Under the pieces are notes generated by a model, which searched no databases, was not told where the DNA came from, and saw only the letters and a list, made by a program, of their open reading frames with translations. From Saccharothrix sp. NRRL B-16348 (lineage in GTDB: Bacteria; Actinomycetota; Actinomycetes; Mycobacteriales; Pseudonocardiaceae), in contig NZ_LGED01000227.1 in assembly GCF_001280085.1 (NCBI RefSeq), forward strand, positions 19,040 to 83,039: a stretch of 64,000 nucleotides of DNA. The letters run 5' to 3'. This document shows positions 1 through 9,716 of this stretch, one piece after another (positions within the stretch are counted from its first letter, which is position 1; every line of letters begins with the position of its first letter). The translations under genes were made by a program, and so were the position numbers.

Positions 1-1530
1 TTGGGCTGGGTCGGCGGCACGCTGCTGTCCACGCCGACGCTCGCCGACCTGCCCCGGGTCGGGGAGTTGTGGGAGAAGTCGCGGCTGGTCGTGGTGGCGG
101 TCTACTCGCTGGTGGTGATGCTGGCCGGGCTCCTGCTGATGGGGCACGAGACCGTGCAGGCCCGCTACTCGATCCGCGACATCGCGCCGCGCGTCGCGGT
201 CGGGTTCCTGGCCGCCAACCTCAGCCTGCTCGTCGGCGACCACGCCATCCGGCTGGCCAACGCGGCCAGTCTGGCCGTGCTCGGCGACGGGCTCGACCCC
301 CAGACCTCCGGGCAGGCGGTCACCGAACTGTTCGTCGGTCTGGTGGCCAACTCACTCGTGACGGGCGGGTTGTTCGCCGGGGTGTTGTCGGTGGTGCTCA
401 CCGTCCTGCTGGTCGCGTTGCTGGTCGGCTACATCGTGCGGGTCGCGCTCACCGTGATCCTGCTGGCCGGGGCACCGCTGGCGCTGATGTGGCACGGCCT
501 GCCCCAGACCGAAGGGCTCGCGCACTGGTTCTGGCGAACCGGAGCCGGAGTGCTCGGCATCCAGGTCGGCCAAAGCCTCGCACTGATCTGCGCCCTGAAG
601 GTCTTCCTGGAGCCCGGAGGGTTCCACTTCTTCGGCGCCCCGACCACCGACGGACTCGTCAACCTCATCGTCCTGATCGCCCTGGTGTGGATCCTGGTCA
701 AGATCCCCGGCTGGGTGATGCGACAGGTCCAACTCGGCGGCGGACGCCGGACCTTCGTCGGCGGACTCGCCCGCGCCTTCGTGATCGGCAAGACGATGGG
801 TGTACTCGGCGGTCGAGGCACCCGGACGGCGACTGCCGGGCGGTCGACTGGTCCGGGTCTCGGCACCGGGGGCGCGCCGCGCCGTGAGCCGCCGTGGCCG
901 GCGCCGATCCGCGAGTGGGGCGGCATCGGCGGCGCGGCGACCCCGGAGGCGGTCGGACGCCGCCTGCACACTCAACGGGCGCAGGAGTCCGCGCGGCGGC
1001 GCACGGTGTCCGGTCGACAGCACCTGCGGTTCCTTCAACCCACACCCCAGGCACCGACGCACGACCTCGCCGCCTGGAAACCCGCGGGCAGCACCACCGT
1101 GCCCGAGTTCCGGACCGCCGGCGCGTCCGAAGAAGGTTCGTCGTCGAGTCCTCTGCCCTATCCGGTCGGTACTGCGGCGCCACCGGTGTTCGGCGCGGCG
1201 GCGCCGCGTGTGTCGTCCCGGTCCACGCCCGTGCCTCCGATGCGCACGGCATCGGTGCCGCCGGAGCTGCGGTTCCGACCGGCCACCGGCGACGCTCCCG
1301 TGCGCCCGGTCCGGGCGGCCGCGCGGGCCGAGGTGCCGGTGTTCCGATCGGTGTCACCGCAGACCGGTGTGCACGGCAGGCGGACCAGGACCCACACGCC
1401 GGCGCCGGTGCTGTTCCAGCCGCCGCGTCGTCCCGATACGTCACCACCCACACCGCCTCCGGCGTCGGTTCCTCCGGCTCGGGGCGTTGCGCCGGCAGTG
1501 CCTACTCGATCGGAAGGTGAGCGGTCGTGA
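1..1530 (+). CDS. TrbL/VirB6-like conjugal transfer membrane protein (5' end uncertain)
   Basis: The reading frame is open from the first base, so the true start is probably upstream of the window. The first ~240 residues are strongly hydrophobic, with about six membrane segments including a long run at residues ~115-160 and another near 215-235 (LIVLIALVWILVKI). The last ~250 residues are Pro/Arg-rich, low in complexity and probably cytoplasmic. A polytopic N-terminal half with a disordered tail directly upstream of PrgI, VirB4 and VirD4 homologues matches the TrbL/VirB6 channel component of actinobacterial type IV secretion systems, which would form the inner-membrane part of the DNA transfer pore. 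The next gene starts inside this stop codon (GTGA), so the two are translationally coupled. The TrbL call rests on topology and context, not on a conserved catalytic motif. Confidence 0.7.
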   Translation: MGWVGGTLLSTPTLADLPRVGELWEKSRLVVVAVYSLVVMLAGLLLMGHETVQARYSIRDIAPRVAVGFLAANLSLLVGDHAIRLANAASLAVLGDGLDPQTSGQAVTELFVGLVANSLVTGGLFAGVLSVVLTVLLVALLVGYIVRVALTVILLAGAPLALMWHGLPQTEGLAHWFWRTGAGVLGIQVGQSLALICALKVFLEPGGFHFFGAPTTDGLVNLIVLIALVWILVKIPGWVMRQVQLGGGRRTFVGGLARAFVIGKTMGVLGGRGTRTATAGRSTGPGLGTGGAPRREPPWPAPIREWGGIGGAATPEAVGRRLHTQRAQESARRRTVSGRQHLRFLQPTPQAPTHDLAAWKPAGSTTVPEFRTAGASEEGSSSSPLPYPVGTAAPPVFGAAAPRVSSRSTPVPPMRTASVPPELRFRPATGDAPVRPVRAAARAEVPVFRSVSPQTGVHGRRTRTHTPAPVLFQPPRRPDTSPPTPPPASVPPARGVAPAVPTRSEGERS

Positions 1531-2753
1531 GCTACCACGAGACCCGGACGGGCGGGTCCTATGCGGTGCGAATCCCGGCCGACGTCGACATGGACGACCG
1601 TGTGCTGGGGCCGCTGACCGCGCGCCAGCTGGCGATCCTCGCAGTGACCGGGGCGGTGCTCTACCTGCTCTGGGCGGCCACTCGCACGCTGCTGCCGACG
1701 CCGGTGTTCGCCGTGTTCGCAGTCCCGGTCGGCGCGGCCGCGATGATGCTCGCGTTGGGCCGTCGTGACGGCGTCGCGATGGACAAGCTGCTGCTCGCCG
1801 CGATCCGGCAGCGCTTGGCTCCGCGTCACCGTGTCGCCGCGCCGGAAGGTGTGCGCCCGGCCCCGGCCTGGCTCACCGCCGCCGCGGGCGAACCGGCCGG
1901 CGGTCGCCCGCGTGACGGGCGACGGGCATCACGGTCCGAGCAGGTGTCGCCGTCGGCGTTGCGGCTGCCCGCCGAGGCCGTCACCGACACCGGTGTGGTC
2001 GATCTGGGCGGCGACGGCCTGGCGGTGGTCGCGGTCGCGAGCACGGTGAACTTCGCCCTGCGCACGCCGAACGAGCAGGAAGCGCTCGTCGCCGGGTTCG
2101 GCCGCTACCTGCACTCCCTGACCGCCCCGGTGCAGGTGCTCGTCCGGACCGAACGTCTGGACCTGTCCGGGCAGATCGCGCAGCTGCGCGAGCGGGCGGG
2201 CGGGCTGCCGCACCCGGCGCTGGAGGCCGCCGCGTTGGAGCACGCCGACTACCTGGTCCAGCTGGGCGGGCAATCGCATCTGCTGCGCCGCCAGGTGCTG
2301 CTGGTGTTGCGCGAGCCCTACGGTGTCGCCGCCCCGACCGACGGCCTGGGCGGTCCGGGCCCGCTCGCGGTGCTCGGCTCAATGGCCAGCAGACGCCAGC
2401 GGAAACACGCGGCCGGCCAGGTCGACGGTGGGCTCCGGTGGGCGGCGGAGTCGAGGTTGGTGCGCCGCCTGAGCGAGGCGATCGAGTTGCTGTCCCCGGC
2501 CGGGATCGCGGTGACCCCGCTGGACGCCGGGCAGGCCACGGCGGTGCTGGCCTCGGCATGTAACCCCGACAGCCTGTTGCCGCCGACAGCCCGGTTGGCC
2601 GGCGCGGACGAGGTCATCACCACGTCCCACCCCGACCCGTCCGAGCAGGACACCGCCGGCATCTTGCGCCGGCCCGTCGGCCATGCGTTCGGGCAGGACG
2701 AGGACTACGACGACCCCGACTTCGACGACGAGGATGGAAGGGTGCGGTCCTGA
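1527..2753 (+). CDS. PrgI-family / SCO6880-type conjugation membrane protein
   Basis: This 408-residue protein has an N-terminal region ending in two hydrophobic helices at ~residues 33-80 (LAILAVTGAVLYLLWAA and VFAVFAVPVGAAAMMLAL), preceded by a PADVDMDDRVLGPLT stretch typical of PrgI-type proteins of Gram-positive T4SSs. The rest is soluble and alpha/beta, of the kind annotated as SCO6880-like in Streptomyces. In these systems the gene lies directly before the VirB4 ATPase, as here, and the product is thought to join the ATPase to the membrane channel. It starts with GTG overlapping the preceding stop (GTGA). Its end, rich in Asp/Glu, stops 5 bp before the VirB4 start. Confidence 0.8.
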   Translation: MSYHETRTGGSYAVRIPADVDMDDRVLGPLTARQLAILAVTGAVLYLLWAATRTLLPTPVFAVFAVPVGAAAMMLALGRRDGVAMDKLLLAAIRQRLAPRHRVAAPEGVRPAPAWLTAAAGEPAGGRPRDGRRASRSEQVSPSALRLPAEAVTDTGVVDLGGDGLAVVAVASTVNFALRTPNEQEALVAGFGRYLHSLTAPVQVLVRTERLDLSGQIAQLRERAGGLPHPALEAAALEHADYLVQLGGQSHLLRRQVLLVLREPYGVAAPTDGLGGPGPLAVLGSMASRRQRKHAAGQVDGGLRWAAESRLVRRLSEAIELLSPAGIAVTPLDAGQATAVLASACNPDSLLPPTARLAGADEVITTSHPDPSEQDTAGILRRPVGHAFGQDEDYDDPDFDDEDGRVRS

Positions 2754-2758
2754 TTGCC

Positions 2759-4681
2759 TTGCGGGTACGGCGCCACCGCCGCCCGGCCGTCACCGCGGCC
2801 TCGGCCGGGGCAGCGGCGTTCACCCCGGACGCCCTGTCGGTCGGCGCGCGGCACCTGGAGGTCGGCGGCGACTGGGTCTCCTCGTTCGCCGTGGTCGGGT
2901 TCCCGCGCGAGGTGCACCCCGGCTGGCTCGCGCCGTTGTTGACCTACCCCGGTCGGTTGGACGTGGCGCTGCACGTGGAGCCGATCGACCCGGCCACCGC
3001 CGCCTCCCGACTCAGGAAGCAGCTGGCGAAGCTGGAGGCCGGGCGCCGCCACACCGCCGAGCACGGCCGCCTGTTCGACCCCCAGGTCGAGGCCGCGACC
3101 GAGGACGCCTACGACCTGTCCTCCCGGGTCGCCCGCGGCGAGGGGAAACTGTTCCGGGTCGGCCTGTACCTGACCGTTCACGCCGGCACGGAGCAGGGGT
3201 TGGCCGACGAGGTGGCGGCGCTGCGGTCGCTGTGCGCGTCGTTGCTGCTCGACGCCAAGCACACCACATACCGGTCGCTGCAGGGCTGGGTGTCCACGCT
3301 GCCGATGGGCCTGGACCTGATCGGCATGCGCCGGACCTTCGACACCTCGGCGTTGGCGGCGGCGTTCCCGTTCACCAGCCCCGACCTGCCCGCCCCGGAC
3401 CCCGCCTCGGTCGCCGCGCCGTCGGGGGTGCTCTACGGCTACAACATCGGCTCCCAAGGCCTGGTGCACTGGGACCGGTTCGGCGAGGCCATGCACAACC
3501 ACAACTCGGTGATCCTCGGCCGGAGCGGGGCGGGCAAGTCCTACCTGGTCAAACTCGAACTCCTGCGCAACCTGTACCGGGGCATCGAGATCGCCGTCGT
3601 CGACCCCGAGGACGAGTACGCCCGCCTGGCCGCCGCCGTGGGCGGCACCTACGTCCACCTCGGCGCACACGGTGTCCGGTTGAACCCGTTCGACCTGCCC
3701 ATCCACACCCGCGCCGACGGACGCCGCACCGCACCCAAGGACGCACTCCTGCGACGCAGCCTGTTCCTGCACACCGTCATCGCCGTACTCGCCGGCGGCG
3801 AACCGGCCGCTGCAGGGCGGGCGGCGTTGGACCGGGCGATCGCCGCGACCTACCAGAGTGTCGGGATCACCGCCGACGCCCGCACCTGGACGCGCCCCTC
3901 CCCCACTCTGCGCGTCCTGCGCGACCAGCTCACGGACGCGGGACAGGCCGGTGACCCGGCTGCCGCCGAGTTGGCCGCGAGGCTGCACCCCTACGTGGAA
4001 GGCGCGTTCAAGCAGCTGTTCGACGGGCCTAGCAGCGTCAATCCCGAGGGTCATCTCGTCGTGTTCAGCCTGCGCGACCTGCCCGACGAGGTGAAAGGGA
4101 TCGGCACGCTGCTCACTCTGGACGCGGTGTGGCGGCGGGTGTCCAACCCGGCGATCCGCCGCCCGCGGCTGGTCGTGGTCGACGAGGCGTGGCTGCTCAT
4201 GAAAGAGCCCTCCGGGGCCGAGTTCCTGTTCCGCATGGCGAAGGCGTCCCGCAAACACTGGGCCGGCCTGACGGTGGCCACCCAGGACACGGCCGACGTG
4301 CTGGGCAGCGATCTGGGCAAGGCGGTCGTGGCGAACGCGGCGACCCAGATTCTGCTGCGGCAGGCGTCGCAGGCGATCGACGAGATCACCCGGACGTTCG
4401 ACCTCTCGGCAGGGGAACGGGCGTTCCTGCTCTCGGCCGACCGGGGGCAGGGCCTGCTGTCTGCCGGAACGCAACGGGTGGCGTTCCACGCCATCGCCTC
4501 ACCGACCGAGCACCATCTCGTCACCAGCGACCCGGCCGAACTCGCCGCCTACGCGGACGCGGCCGATCCGACGGACGAGGCCGATGCCGCCTACGTCGAC
4601 CTGGGATCCGGCGACGACGTCCCCCACGCCGTCGCCGACGAGTCCGACACCGACGACCAAGTCGCGGCCGACTCCGCCTGA
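2759..4681 (+). CDS. VirB4-family conjugation ATPase
   Basis: This 640-residue P-loop ATPase powers assembly or function of the conjugation channel. Walker A (GRSGAGKS) lies near residue 254 and Walker B (RLVVVDEAWLL) near residue 470. It is followed by a sensor-like TVATQD stretch and a QASQAIDEI segment common to TraC/VirB4 proteins. The N-terminal ~230 residues form the usual membrane-proximal domain. The most 5' in-frame start is TTG at 2759, 5 bp after the PrgI gene, so translational coupling is likely; no other credible start is in frame nearby. The C-terminus is acidic. It lies second-to-last before the coupling protein, the usual order in actinobacterial elements. Confidence 0.9.
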   Translation: MRVRRHRRPAVTAASAGAAAFTPDALSVGARHLEVGGDWVSSFAVVGFPREVHPGWLAPLLTYPGRLDVALHVEPIDPATAASRLRKQLAKLEAGRRHTAEHGRLFDPQVEAATEDAYDLSSRVARGEGKLFRVGLYLTVHAGTEQGLADEVAALRSLCASLLLDAKHTTYRSLQGWVSTLPMGLDLIGMRRTFDTSALAAAFPFTSPDLPAPDPASVAAPSGVLYGYNIGSQGLVHWDRFGEAMHNHNSVILGRSGAGKSYLVKLELLRNLYRGIEIAVVDPEDEYARLAAAVGGTYVHLGAHGVRLNPFDLPIHTRADGRRTAPKDALLRRSLFLHTVIAVLAGGEPAAAGRAALDRAIAATYQSVGITADARTWTRPSPTLRVLRDQLTDAGQAGDPAAAELAARLHPYVEGAFKQLFDGPSSVNPEGHLVVFSLRDLPDEVKGIGTLLTLDAVWRRVSNPAIRRPRLVVVDEAWLLMKEPSGAEFLFRMAKASRKHWAGLTVATQDTADVLGSDLGKAVVANAATQILLRQASQAIDEITRTFDLSAGERAFLLSADRGQGLLSAGTQRVAFHAIASPTEHHLVTSDPAELAAYADAADPTDEADAAYVDLGSGDDVPHAVADESDTDDQVAADSA

Positions 4682-4737
4682 CCATCAACGCTCGTCCACT
4701 CTCCGCGCCTCGTCGCGGCTTTCTCGAAGGATCCGTG

Positions 4738-7353
4738 ATGCTGCCCTGGATACAGGCTGCCGTCGATCAGCCGCCGGAACCGCTTCCGCACAAGGACTGC
4801 CGCCCGGCACGCTCGTCCGCTGTCCAGGCCGTCGGGTGGATGGAGGACTATCTGCGCGACCCTGGCGGCGTCGTGCTCGCGCTGCTGGAACGGCTGCGTG
4901 ACCTCGCACTGGGCTGGGGCCCGCTCGTGGCGCCGGTACTCGCGGTCCTCGCCGTCGCGATCGTGACCGGCCGGCGCTGGTGGGCGCGGCGCTGCCACGA
5001 GCTGCTGCTCGCCGACGCCCGCCAGGTCACCGTGCTCGCCCCACCGCAGGTGGATCCCGCGGGCGGCGCCGCGCTGTGGTCCAACCTCGTCGGCCTGCTG
5101 CGGCCGGGCTGGCGGCGGGCATTCACCGGCCAACCGCACATCGCCTGCGAGTACGCGTTCTCCGAAGCCGGTGTCGCGATCCGGCTGTGGGTGCCCGGTG
5201 TCATCCCGCCCGGCCTGGTCGAGCGCGCGGTCGAGGCCGCCTGGCCCGGCTCCCACACCCGCGTCGGCCCCGCCCACCCGCCGCTACCCGCAGCCGGTGA
5301 CGGCCGAAGGCGGGTGGTGGTCGGCGGCGAGCTGCGCCTGGCACGCCCCGAAGCACTGCCCATCCGGTCGGTGTTCGACGCCGACCCGCTCCGCGCCCTG
5401 ATCGGAGCGCCGGTCGGGCTGGGCCGGGACGAGCACGCCTGCGTGCAGATCCTGGCCCGCCCGGTCACCGGCCACCGCGTCCAACGCGCCCGCCGCGCCG
5501 CCCGACGCGTGCACACCGGCAGGTCGCCCCGCCTGGTCGGCCAGCTGTTGGACGTCGTCACGCCCGGTGCGAGGACCGGTGGGTCCCGGCGCGCGGCGGC
5601 GCAGGGCTCGGTGCACAGCGATCCGCAGACGTCGCTGGAGTACGCGGCGCAGAACCGCGCGATCGTCACCAAACAGCGCGGCAGCCAGTACGAGACGGTG
5701 ATCCGCTATGCCGTCGCCACCCTCCTCCCCGCGGACATGGCCGACGGTGAGGTGCGGGCCGCGCGGGATGTCGCCCGCGGACGGGCCCACGCCCTCGCCG
5801 CGTCGTTTGCCTCCTACACCGAGCACAACCACTACACCCGCCACCGCCTCCGCGACCCCGGCACGGTGATCGACTCACGGCGGCTCGGGCGCGGGGACCT
5901 GTTGTCGGTGCCAGAGTTGGCCGCCCTCGCGCACCTGCCCACCGACGAGGCCATCCCCGGCATCCAACGCGCCGGAGCCCGCGCCATCGCACCACCACCC
6001 GGCATCGCCACACCCGGCCCCGAGGCCAAGCCGCTCGGGATCACCGACACCGGCCACGAACGTCCCGTCGCGCTGCGCGTGCCCGACGCCCGGCACCACC
6101 TGCACGTCATCGGCGCCACCGGCTCCGGCAAGTCCACCCTGCTCGGCAACATGATCCTGGCCGACGCCGAAGCCGGCCGCGGCATCGTCCTGATCGACCC
6201 CAAAGGCGACCTCGTCACCGACGTCCTGTCCCGCCTGCCGACCGCGGCCCGGGACCGGGTCGTGCTCTTCGACGCCGACAGCCGCAGCCGACCGCCCTGC
6301 CTCAACCCCCTCGACGGCGGCGAGACCGACCTGACCGTCGACAACCTCGTGTCGGTGTTCCGGCGGGTGTACTCCGCGTTCTGGGGGCCGCGCACCGACG
6401 ACGTCATGCGCGCCGCCTGCCTCACCCTGCGCACCCAGCAAGGCGTCGCGACCCTCGACGACCTGCCCAAACTCCTGGGCGACCCGGCCTTCCGGTCGCG
6501 GGTCACCGCCGCCGTCGCCGACCCTGTTCTGCGCGGTTTCTGGTCCTGGTACGAGGAACTGACCGACTCGTCGCGTTCCCAGGTCATCTCGCCGTTGATG
6601 AACAAGCTGCGCGCGTTCCTGCTCCGCCCGTTCGTCCGCGACGCCATCGCAGGCGGCCCCTCCACAGTGGATATGGGCAGCGTCCTGGACGGCGGGATCT
6701 GCCTGGTGCGCATCCCCAAAGGCTCACTCGGCGAGGAGACCACCCGGCTGGTCGGATCGCTGGTCGTCGCCGGCACCTGGCAGGCCACCACCGCCCGCGC
6801 CCGCACCCCGCAACGCCAACGACGCGACGCGAGCCTGGTGATCGACGAGTGCCACAACTTCCTCAACCTGCCCTACCCCATCGAGGACATGCTCGCCGAA
6901 GCCCGCGGCTTCCGCGTCGCCATGACCCTGGCCCACCAACACCTCGGCCAACTCCCCCGCGAACTACGCGAAGGCATGTCCACCAACGCCCGCAGCAAAA
7001 TCTTCTTCAACGCATCCCCCGAAGACGCCCGCGAACTGTCCCGCCACACCGCCCCACGGCTGACCGACCACGACCTCGCCCACCTCGGCGCCTACCACGC
7101 CGCCGCCCGCCTCGTCCTGGCCGGTGAACAAGCCCAACCGTTCACCCTGCTCACCACTCCCCTGCCACCCGCGATCCCCGGCCGCGCCCGCGACATCCGC
7201 AGCACCGCCCGCCGCGCCCTGCACAACCCCGCCACCCGCACCGCCCCATCCACGTCCGGCCCACAAGACCGGCCAGACCCGCCGCCCACCGCCGGCGATC
7301 GACACACCGGACCCGCCGGGCAGCGGCACAGCGCCGACCCGCGCCGCCGCTGA
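4738..7353 (+). CDS. VirD4/TraG-type coupling ATPase
   Basis: This protein of 871 residues would deliver the DNA-protein substrate to the transfer channel. An N-terminal membrane helix lies near residues 60-82 (PLVAPVLAVLAVAIVTG). A ~370-residue middle region is followed by Walker A GATGSGKSTLL near residue 458, a DPKGDLV segment just after it, and Walker B SLVIDECHN near residue 698. FNASPEDARELSRH and the adjacent text fit the TraG/TraD helicase-like core. I chose ATG 4738 (GTG 4735 is the alternative) because a GAAGG ribosome site sits 5-12 bp upstream; the longer open frame back to 4129 merely overlaps virB4 on another frame. The C-terminal ~60 residues are Pro-rich. Confidence 0.88.
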   Translation: MLPWIQAAVDQPPEPLPHKDCRPARSSAVQAVGWMEDYLRDPGGVVLALLERLRDLALGWGPLVAPVLAVLAVAIVTGRRWWARRCHELLLADARQVTVLAPPQVDPAGGAALWSNLVGLLRPGWRRAFTGQPHIACEYAFSEAGVAIRLWVPGVIPPGLVERAVEAAWPGSHTRVGPAHPPLPAAGDGRRRVVVGGELRLARPEALPIRSVFDADPLRALIGAPVGLGRDEHACVQILARPVTGHRVQRARRAARRVHTGRSPRLVGQLLDVVTPGARTGGSRRAAAQGSVHSDPQTSLEYAAQNRAIVTKQRGSQYETVIRYAVATLLPADMADGEVRAARDVARGRAHALAASFASYTEHNHYTRHRLRDPGTVIDSRRLGRGDLLSVPELAALAHLPTDEAIPGIQRAGARAIAPPPGIATPGPEAKPLGITDTGHERPVALRVPDARHHLHVIGATGSGKSTLLGNMILADAEAGRGIVLIDPKGDLVTDVLSRLPTAARDRVVLFDADSRSRPPCLNPLDGGETDLTVDNLVSVFRRVYSAFWGPRTDDVMRAACLTLRTQQGVATLDDLPKLLGDPAFRSRVTAAVADPVLRGFWSWYEELTDSSRSQVISPLMNKLRAFLLRPFVRDAIAGGPSTVDMGSVLDGGICLVRIPKGSLGEETTRLVGSLVVAGTWQATTARARTPQRQRRDASLVIDECHNFLNLPYPIEDMLAEARGFRVAMTLAHQHLGQLPRELREGMSTNARSKIFFNASPEDARELSRHTAPRLTDHDLAHLGAYHAAARLVLAGEQAQPFTLLTTPLPPAIPGRARDIRSTARRALHNPATRTAPSTSGPQDRPDPPPTAGDRHTGPAGQRHSADPRRR

Positions 7354-7404
7354 CAGACCCACCCGACGGTGCCCCTTCCACCACTCCACTCGCGGAGGTT
7401 CGCC

Positions 7405-8466
7405 GTGATCACCAACCCGACCCGGCAACGCACCCTGCGCGGCCACAAGCCCACCCGACCCACACCTCGCGCCGCCAACACCGCCGACCACCAAGCCGCC
7501 CTCGCCTGGCGACTCACCCCACGCGACCGGTGGATCATCCGCATGGTGCACGAACACCGCGTGCTCACCGCCCACCAGATCACCACCCTCGCCTTCCCCT
7601 CCTTCCGATCCGGCCGGATGCGACTGCGCGAGCTGTACCTGTGGGGCGTCGTCGACCGGTTCCAGCCCTACGTCACCGTCGGCACCGCCCCCATGCACTA
7701 CGTCCTCGCCCCCGCCGGAGCCGCCGTCCTCGCCAGCGAGGACGGCCTGGACGTCAAGGAACTCGGCTACCGACACGACCGCGCGTTCGGCGTCGCCCAC
7801 TCCCTGCGGCTCGCCCACACCGTCGGCGTCGCCGAATGGTTCACCGCCCTGGTCGACCACGCCCACCACAGCAACCCCGAGCACCACACCGCCCTGAGCG
7901 CCTGGTGGTCCGAAGCCCGCTGCGCCCGCCACTTCGGCGACCTGATCAAACCCGACGCCTACGGCCGCTGGACCACCCACGGCACCGAGATCGAGTTCTT
8001 CCTCGAATACGACTTCGGCACCGAGGTCCTCGCCAAACTCACCGGGAAACTCGCCGGCTACGCAGCCCTCGCCCACGCCACCGGCATCACCACCCCACTC
8101 CTGGTCTGGCTGCCCACCTCACGCCGCGAAGCCACCACCCGCCGACTCCTGCACCGCGCCTGGCACGAACTCGACGACCCCCACACGGTGCCGGTCGCGA
8201 CCGCCACGGCCGAACTGCTCAACCCCACCGCACCTCACCCCAGCCCTGCCGACGCAGTATGGCTGCCGTTGGACGTCACCGGCGGCGCAACGGGAACCCG
8301 CAGGGCACTGCACCGACTGCTCGACGCCTGGCCGCACCTCACGACAACCACCGACAACGACCCCGACCGAGAGCCGGACGTCCCGTCCCTGATGGCCCCG
8401 GCGCCGCAGCCGATGCCACCAGCCACCACACGGACACCCGTCGCAGCGAGCCGGCAGTACCCATGA
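7405..8466 (+). CDS. Replication-relaxation family protein (winged-helix)
   Basis: A protein of about 353 residues. Residues ~35-90 read as a winged helix (TPRDRWIIRMVHEHRVLTAHQI then LRELYLWGVVDRF), as in the replication-relaxation family found beside VirD4 in actinobacterial conjugative elements. A central region with LIKPDAYGRW and EIEFFLEYDFGTE resembles the nuclease-like half of these proteins. It probably acts in DNA processing for transfer or replication of the element. The start is GTG 7405, with GGAGG at 7394-7398; the open frame extends to 7369 but has no ribosome site there. The stop overlaps the next start as ATGA. No classical relaxase is visible in the window, so this may be part of the relaxosome, which is inference. 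Confidence 0.8.
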   Translation: MITNPTRQRTLRGHKPTRPTPRAANTADHQAALAWRLTPRDRWIIRMVHEHRVLTAHQITTLAFPSFRSGRMRLRELYLWGVVDRFQPYVTVGTAPMHYVLAPAGAAVLASEDGLDVKELGYRHDRAFGVAHSLRLAHTVGVAEWFTALVDHAHHSNPEHHTALSAWWSEARCARHFGDLIKPDAYGRWTTHGTEIEFFLEYDFGTEVLAKLTGKLAGYAALAHATGITTPLLVWLPTSRREATTRRLLHRAWHELDDPHTVPVATATAELLNPTAPHPSPADAVWLPLDVTGGATGTRRALHRLLDAWPHLTTTTDNDPDREPDVPSLMAPAPQPMPPATTRTPVAASRQYP

Positions 8467-9449
8467 CCGCGAAGGGCGCCGCCGCGATCGCAACGATCCT
8501 GCTGCTGATCACCGCCGGAGCAACCGGCGCGATCTCGGCCGTGTTCGGTGACTCCTCCGAGACCTCGACCGGTTGCGCGAACTCGATCGCCGATATCCCG
8601 CACCAGTACTGCCTGCTCTACGTCACCGCAGCGCCGAACTGCCCCGGCCTGGACTGGACGATCCTCGCGGCCATCGGCAAGGTCGAAACCGACCACGGCC
8701 GGCTACAGGCACCCGGCGTGACCGAGGGCGAGAACCACGCCGGGGCCGGCGGTCCGATGCAGTTCCTCGCCCCGACCTTCGACGGCGTCATCGCCGCACA
8801 CCGGATCCCGCCCGGCGGCGCCACCCCACCCTCGCGGTACAACCCGCACGACGCCATCCACGCCGCCGCCTTCCTCCTCTGCGACGAAGGCGTTCAACAA
8901 GGTGATCTACATGCGGCGATCTTCGCCTACAACCACGCCGACTGGTACGTCGACATAGTCCTCCAACAGGCCGCCGAGTACGCCGAAGCCGCCACTACCA
9001 GCGTCGGCAACGGCGACTGCAACACCATCCAGGCCCCCAACCCCGTCACGCTGGCGGCGATCAACTACGCCTGCGGCATGCGAGGCCTGCCCTACGTGTG
9101 GGGCGGCGACGGCCCGGACAGCGGCCACACAGGCTTCGACTGCTCCGGGCTGACCAAGGCCGCCTACGCCGCCGCCGGAATGAACCTGCCCCGTACCGCT
9201 CAAACCCAGTTCGACGCAGGCCCCCAGGTCCCACCGGGGCAGCCGCTACTGCCCGGCGACCTGATCTTCTACGGCACACCCGGCAACATCCACCACGTCG
9301 GCCTCTACATCGGCGCCGGACTCATGATCAACGCCCCGACCTTCGACCAACCCGTACAGATCGACAACCACCGCTACAACGGCGACGACTACGCCGGGGC
9401 AACCCGCCCCGCGGCCTCCCGTGCTGTCACAGCTCCTACAGCGAGGTGA
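8463..9449 (+). CDS. Secreted lytic transglycosylase / NlpC-P60 peptidoglycan hydrolase
   Basis: This 328-residue exported wall hydrolase has an N-terminal membrane or signal helix (residues ~6-28). A lysozyme/transglycosylase-like domain at ~45-175 has WTILAAIGKVETDHGR, with the Glu of KVETDHG the likely acid. An NlpC/P60 domain starts at ~205, with the catalytic Cys near residue 227 (FDCSGLTKAAY) and the His in HHVGLYIG. Two-domain enzymes of this kind are VirB1-like: they open the thick peptidoglycan for the conjugation apparatus. ATG 8463 overlaps the preceding stop (ATGA), so it is the last gene of the transfer operon, followed by a terminator 225 bp on. Confidence 0.9.
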   Translation: MTAKGAAAIATILLLITAGATGAISAVFGDSSETSTGCANSIADIPHQYCLLYVTAAPNCPGLDWTILAAIGKVETDHGRLQAPGVTEGENHAGAGGPMQFLAPTFDGVIAAHRIPPGGATPPSRYNPHDAIHAAAFLLCDEGVQQGDLHAAIFAYNHADWYVDIVLQQAAEYAEAATTSVGNGDCNTIQAPNPVTLAAINYACGMRGLPYVWGGDGPDSGHTGFDCSGLTKAAYAAAGMNLPRTAQTQFDAGPQVPPGQPLLPGDLIFYGTPGNIHHVGLYIGAGLMINAPTFDQPVQIDNHRYNGDDYAGATRPAASRAVTAPTAR

Positions 9450-9673
9450 GCGCATGCCACCAGTCGGCTGAAAACGAACGCACTGCCATCCCGATCGCCG
9501 GACAACGCGCGGCCGATTGCAGTCCGGTAGGGGTGCGAAATGAACGAGAGGGAAGGCGAAGAACGCCTGCTTCTGCCGATGACCGGCCGTCGGCGATCGG
9601 GTCGAAATCGAGTCGCTCGCCGTAACCTGCCTGCCTGTTGGACGATTCGTTCCGGCCAACAGGACAAGTTCCG

Positions 9674-9707
9674 GGATGGGCCGGACTCCTGAGCGCCCGG
9701 CCCATCC
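9674..9707. terminator. Bidirectional hairpin terminator
   Basis: A perfect 11-bp inverted repeat (GGATGGGCCGG at 9674-9684, CCGGCCCATCC at 9697-9707) with a 12-base loop lies between the convergent ends of the conjugation operon and the secreted-protein gene at 9717. There is no U tract, as is usual in high-GC actinobacteria. It can serve both strands. Confidence 0.75.
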
Positions 9708-9716
9708 TCGCGCCGA

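Noticed and set aside
4129..4737. Long N-terminal extension of the VirD4 gene
   Set aside because: It overlaps virB4 on another frame and is Arg/Gly-rich shadow sequence; a ribosome site supports ATG 4738.
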